Positions 5,964 to 6,024 of a stretch of 6,024 nucleotides of DNA are shown piece by piece. The stretch is from Chloroflexota bacterium (GTDB lineage: Bacteria > Chloroflexota > Dehalococcoidia > DSTF01 > RBG-16-68-14). A program made the translations under genes and the position numbers. Every line of letters starts with the position of its first letter. Positions within the stretch are counted from its first letter, which is position 1. Location of the stretch: the NCBI GenBank assembly GCA_022573935.1, contig JACZTE010000071.1, forward strand, positions 1 to 6,024, written 5' to 3'. The notes under the pieces were generated by a model. That model did no database searches and was not told the DNA's origin. It saw only the letters and a list, made by a program, of their open reading frames with translations.

Positions 5964-5968
5964 GGAGG
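5964..5968 (+). promoter_or_regulatory. Ribosome binding site for the gene after dnaE
   Basis: GGAGG ends 7 bases before the GTG at 5976. It decides between two overlapping GTG codons: the one at 5974 is followed at once by TGA, while the one at 5976 stays open to the window end. Confidence 0.7.
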
Positions 5969-5975
5969 ACGAAGT

Positions 5976-6024
5976 GTGAACTGGCGCAAACGATACGCTA
6001 GCAAGCTGATGACGGCCGCAGAGG
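5976..6024 (+). CDS. N-terminus of a probable acetyl-CoA hydrolase/CoA-transferase (partial)
   Basis: Sixteen codons are visible from a GTG start to the window edge, reading MNWRKRYASKLMTAAE. The pattern of M-[ND]-W, a basic helix, then KL-x-[TS]-A-x-E resembles the start of acetyl-CoA hydrolase/transferase proteins such as 4-hydroxybutyrate CoA-transferase, which move CoA between acyl groups. This is recognition from a short segment only. A good ribosome binding site supports a real gene. It starts 27 bases after the dnaE stop with no terminator between, so read-through from dnaE is likely. The rest of the gene lies outside the window. A different protein with a similar start cannot be excluded. 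Confidence 0.55.
   Translation, partial: MNWRKRYASKLMTAAE

Noticed and set aside
5534..6001. Plus-strand open frame of 155 codons overlapping the end of dnaE
   Set aside because: Its product is repeat-encoded and Arg/Pro/Ala-rich, and it overlaps the DnaE C-terminal domain in another frame. It matters only as the frame reached if one heptamer were gained.

Overview
The window looks like a chromosomal segment of a GC-rich bacterium, most likely a Chloroflexota member (inference). The reasons are a class E/F-type sortase on a single membrane anchor, a DUF3105 membrane protein, a DnaE with a fully preserved PHP site, and promoters with extended -10 elements, including one that implies a nearly leaderless transcript. 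I see no phage, transposon, CRISPR or RNA gene.

Layout. Positions 1-99 hold a possible minus-strand promoter and a small palindrome. A small NifU-type Fe-S scaffold gene (100-396) reads leftward. A 235-base intergenic region (397-631) separates it from a divergent pair: a membrane-anchored sortase (632-1408) and a DUF3105 protein (1493-2089). Candidate promoters for the two directions sit back to back with their -35 boxes 17 bases apart. A second gap (2090-2267) carries a perfect 8+8 palindrome and an extended -10 sequence in front of dnaE (2268-5948), which encodes the DNA polymerase III alpha subunit. Twenty-seven bases after dnaE, a ribosome binding site and GTG codon begin another gene that is cut by the window edge. 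Its first residues resemble the acetyl-CoA hydrolase/CoA-transferase family.

The genes do not form one pathway. NifU-type scaffold and DnaE are housekeeping functions. The sortase and DUF3105 protein are both membrane-anchored, predicted to face outward, and probably co-transcribed.

The most unusual structure lies inside dnaE. The linker between the OB fold and the C-terminal domain is encoded by sixteen short heptanucleotide repeats in three related families, in a stretch with only 4 T in 150 bases (5541-5690). A 7-base unit does not preserve reading frame, so gain or loss of one copy would change the C-terminus of the replicative polymerase. No complete new biological system is visible. 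This repeat tract, the palindrome over the dnaE promoter and the cysteine-rich insertion in the sortase are the points most worth checking.
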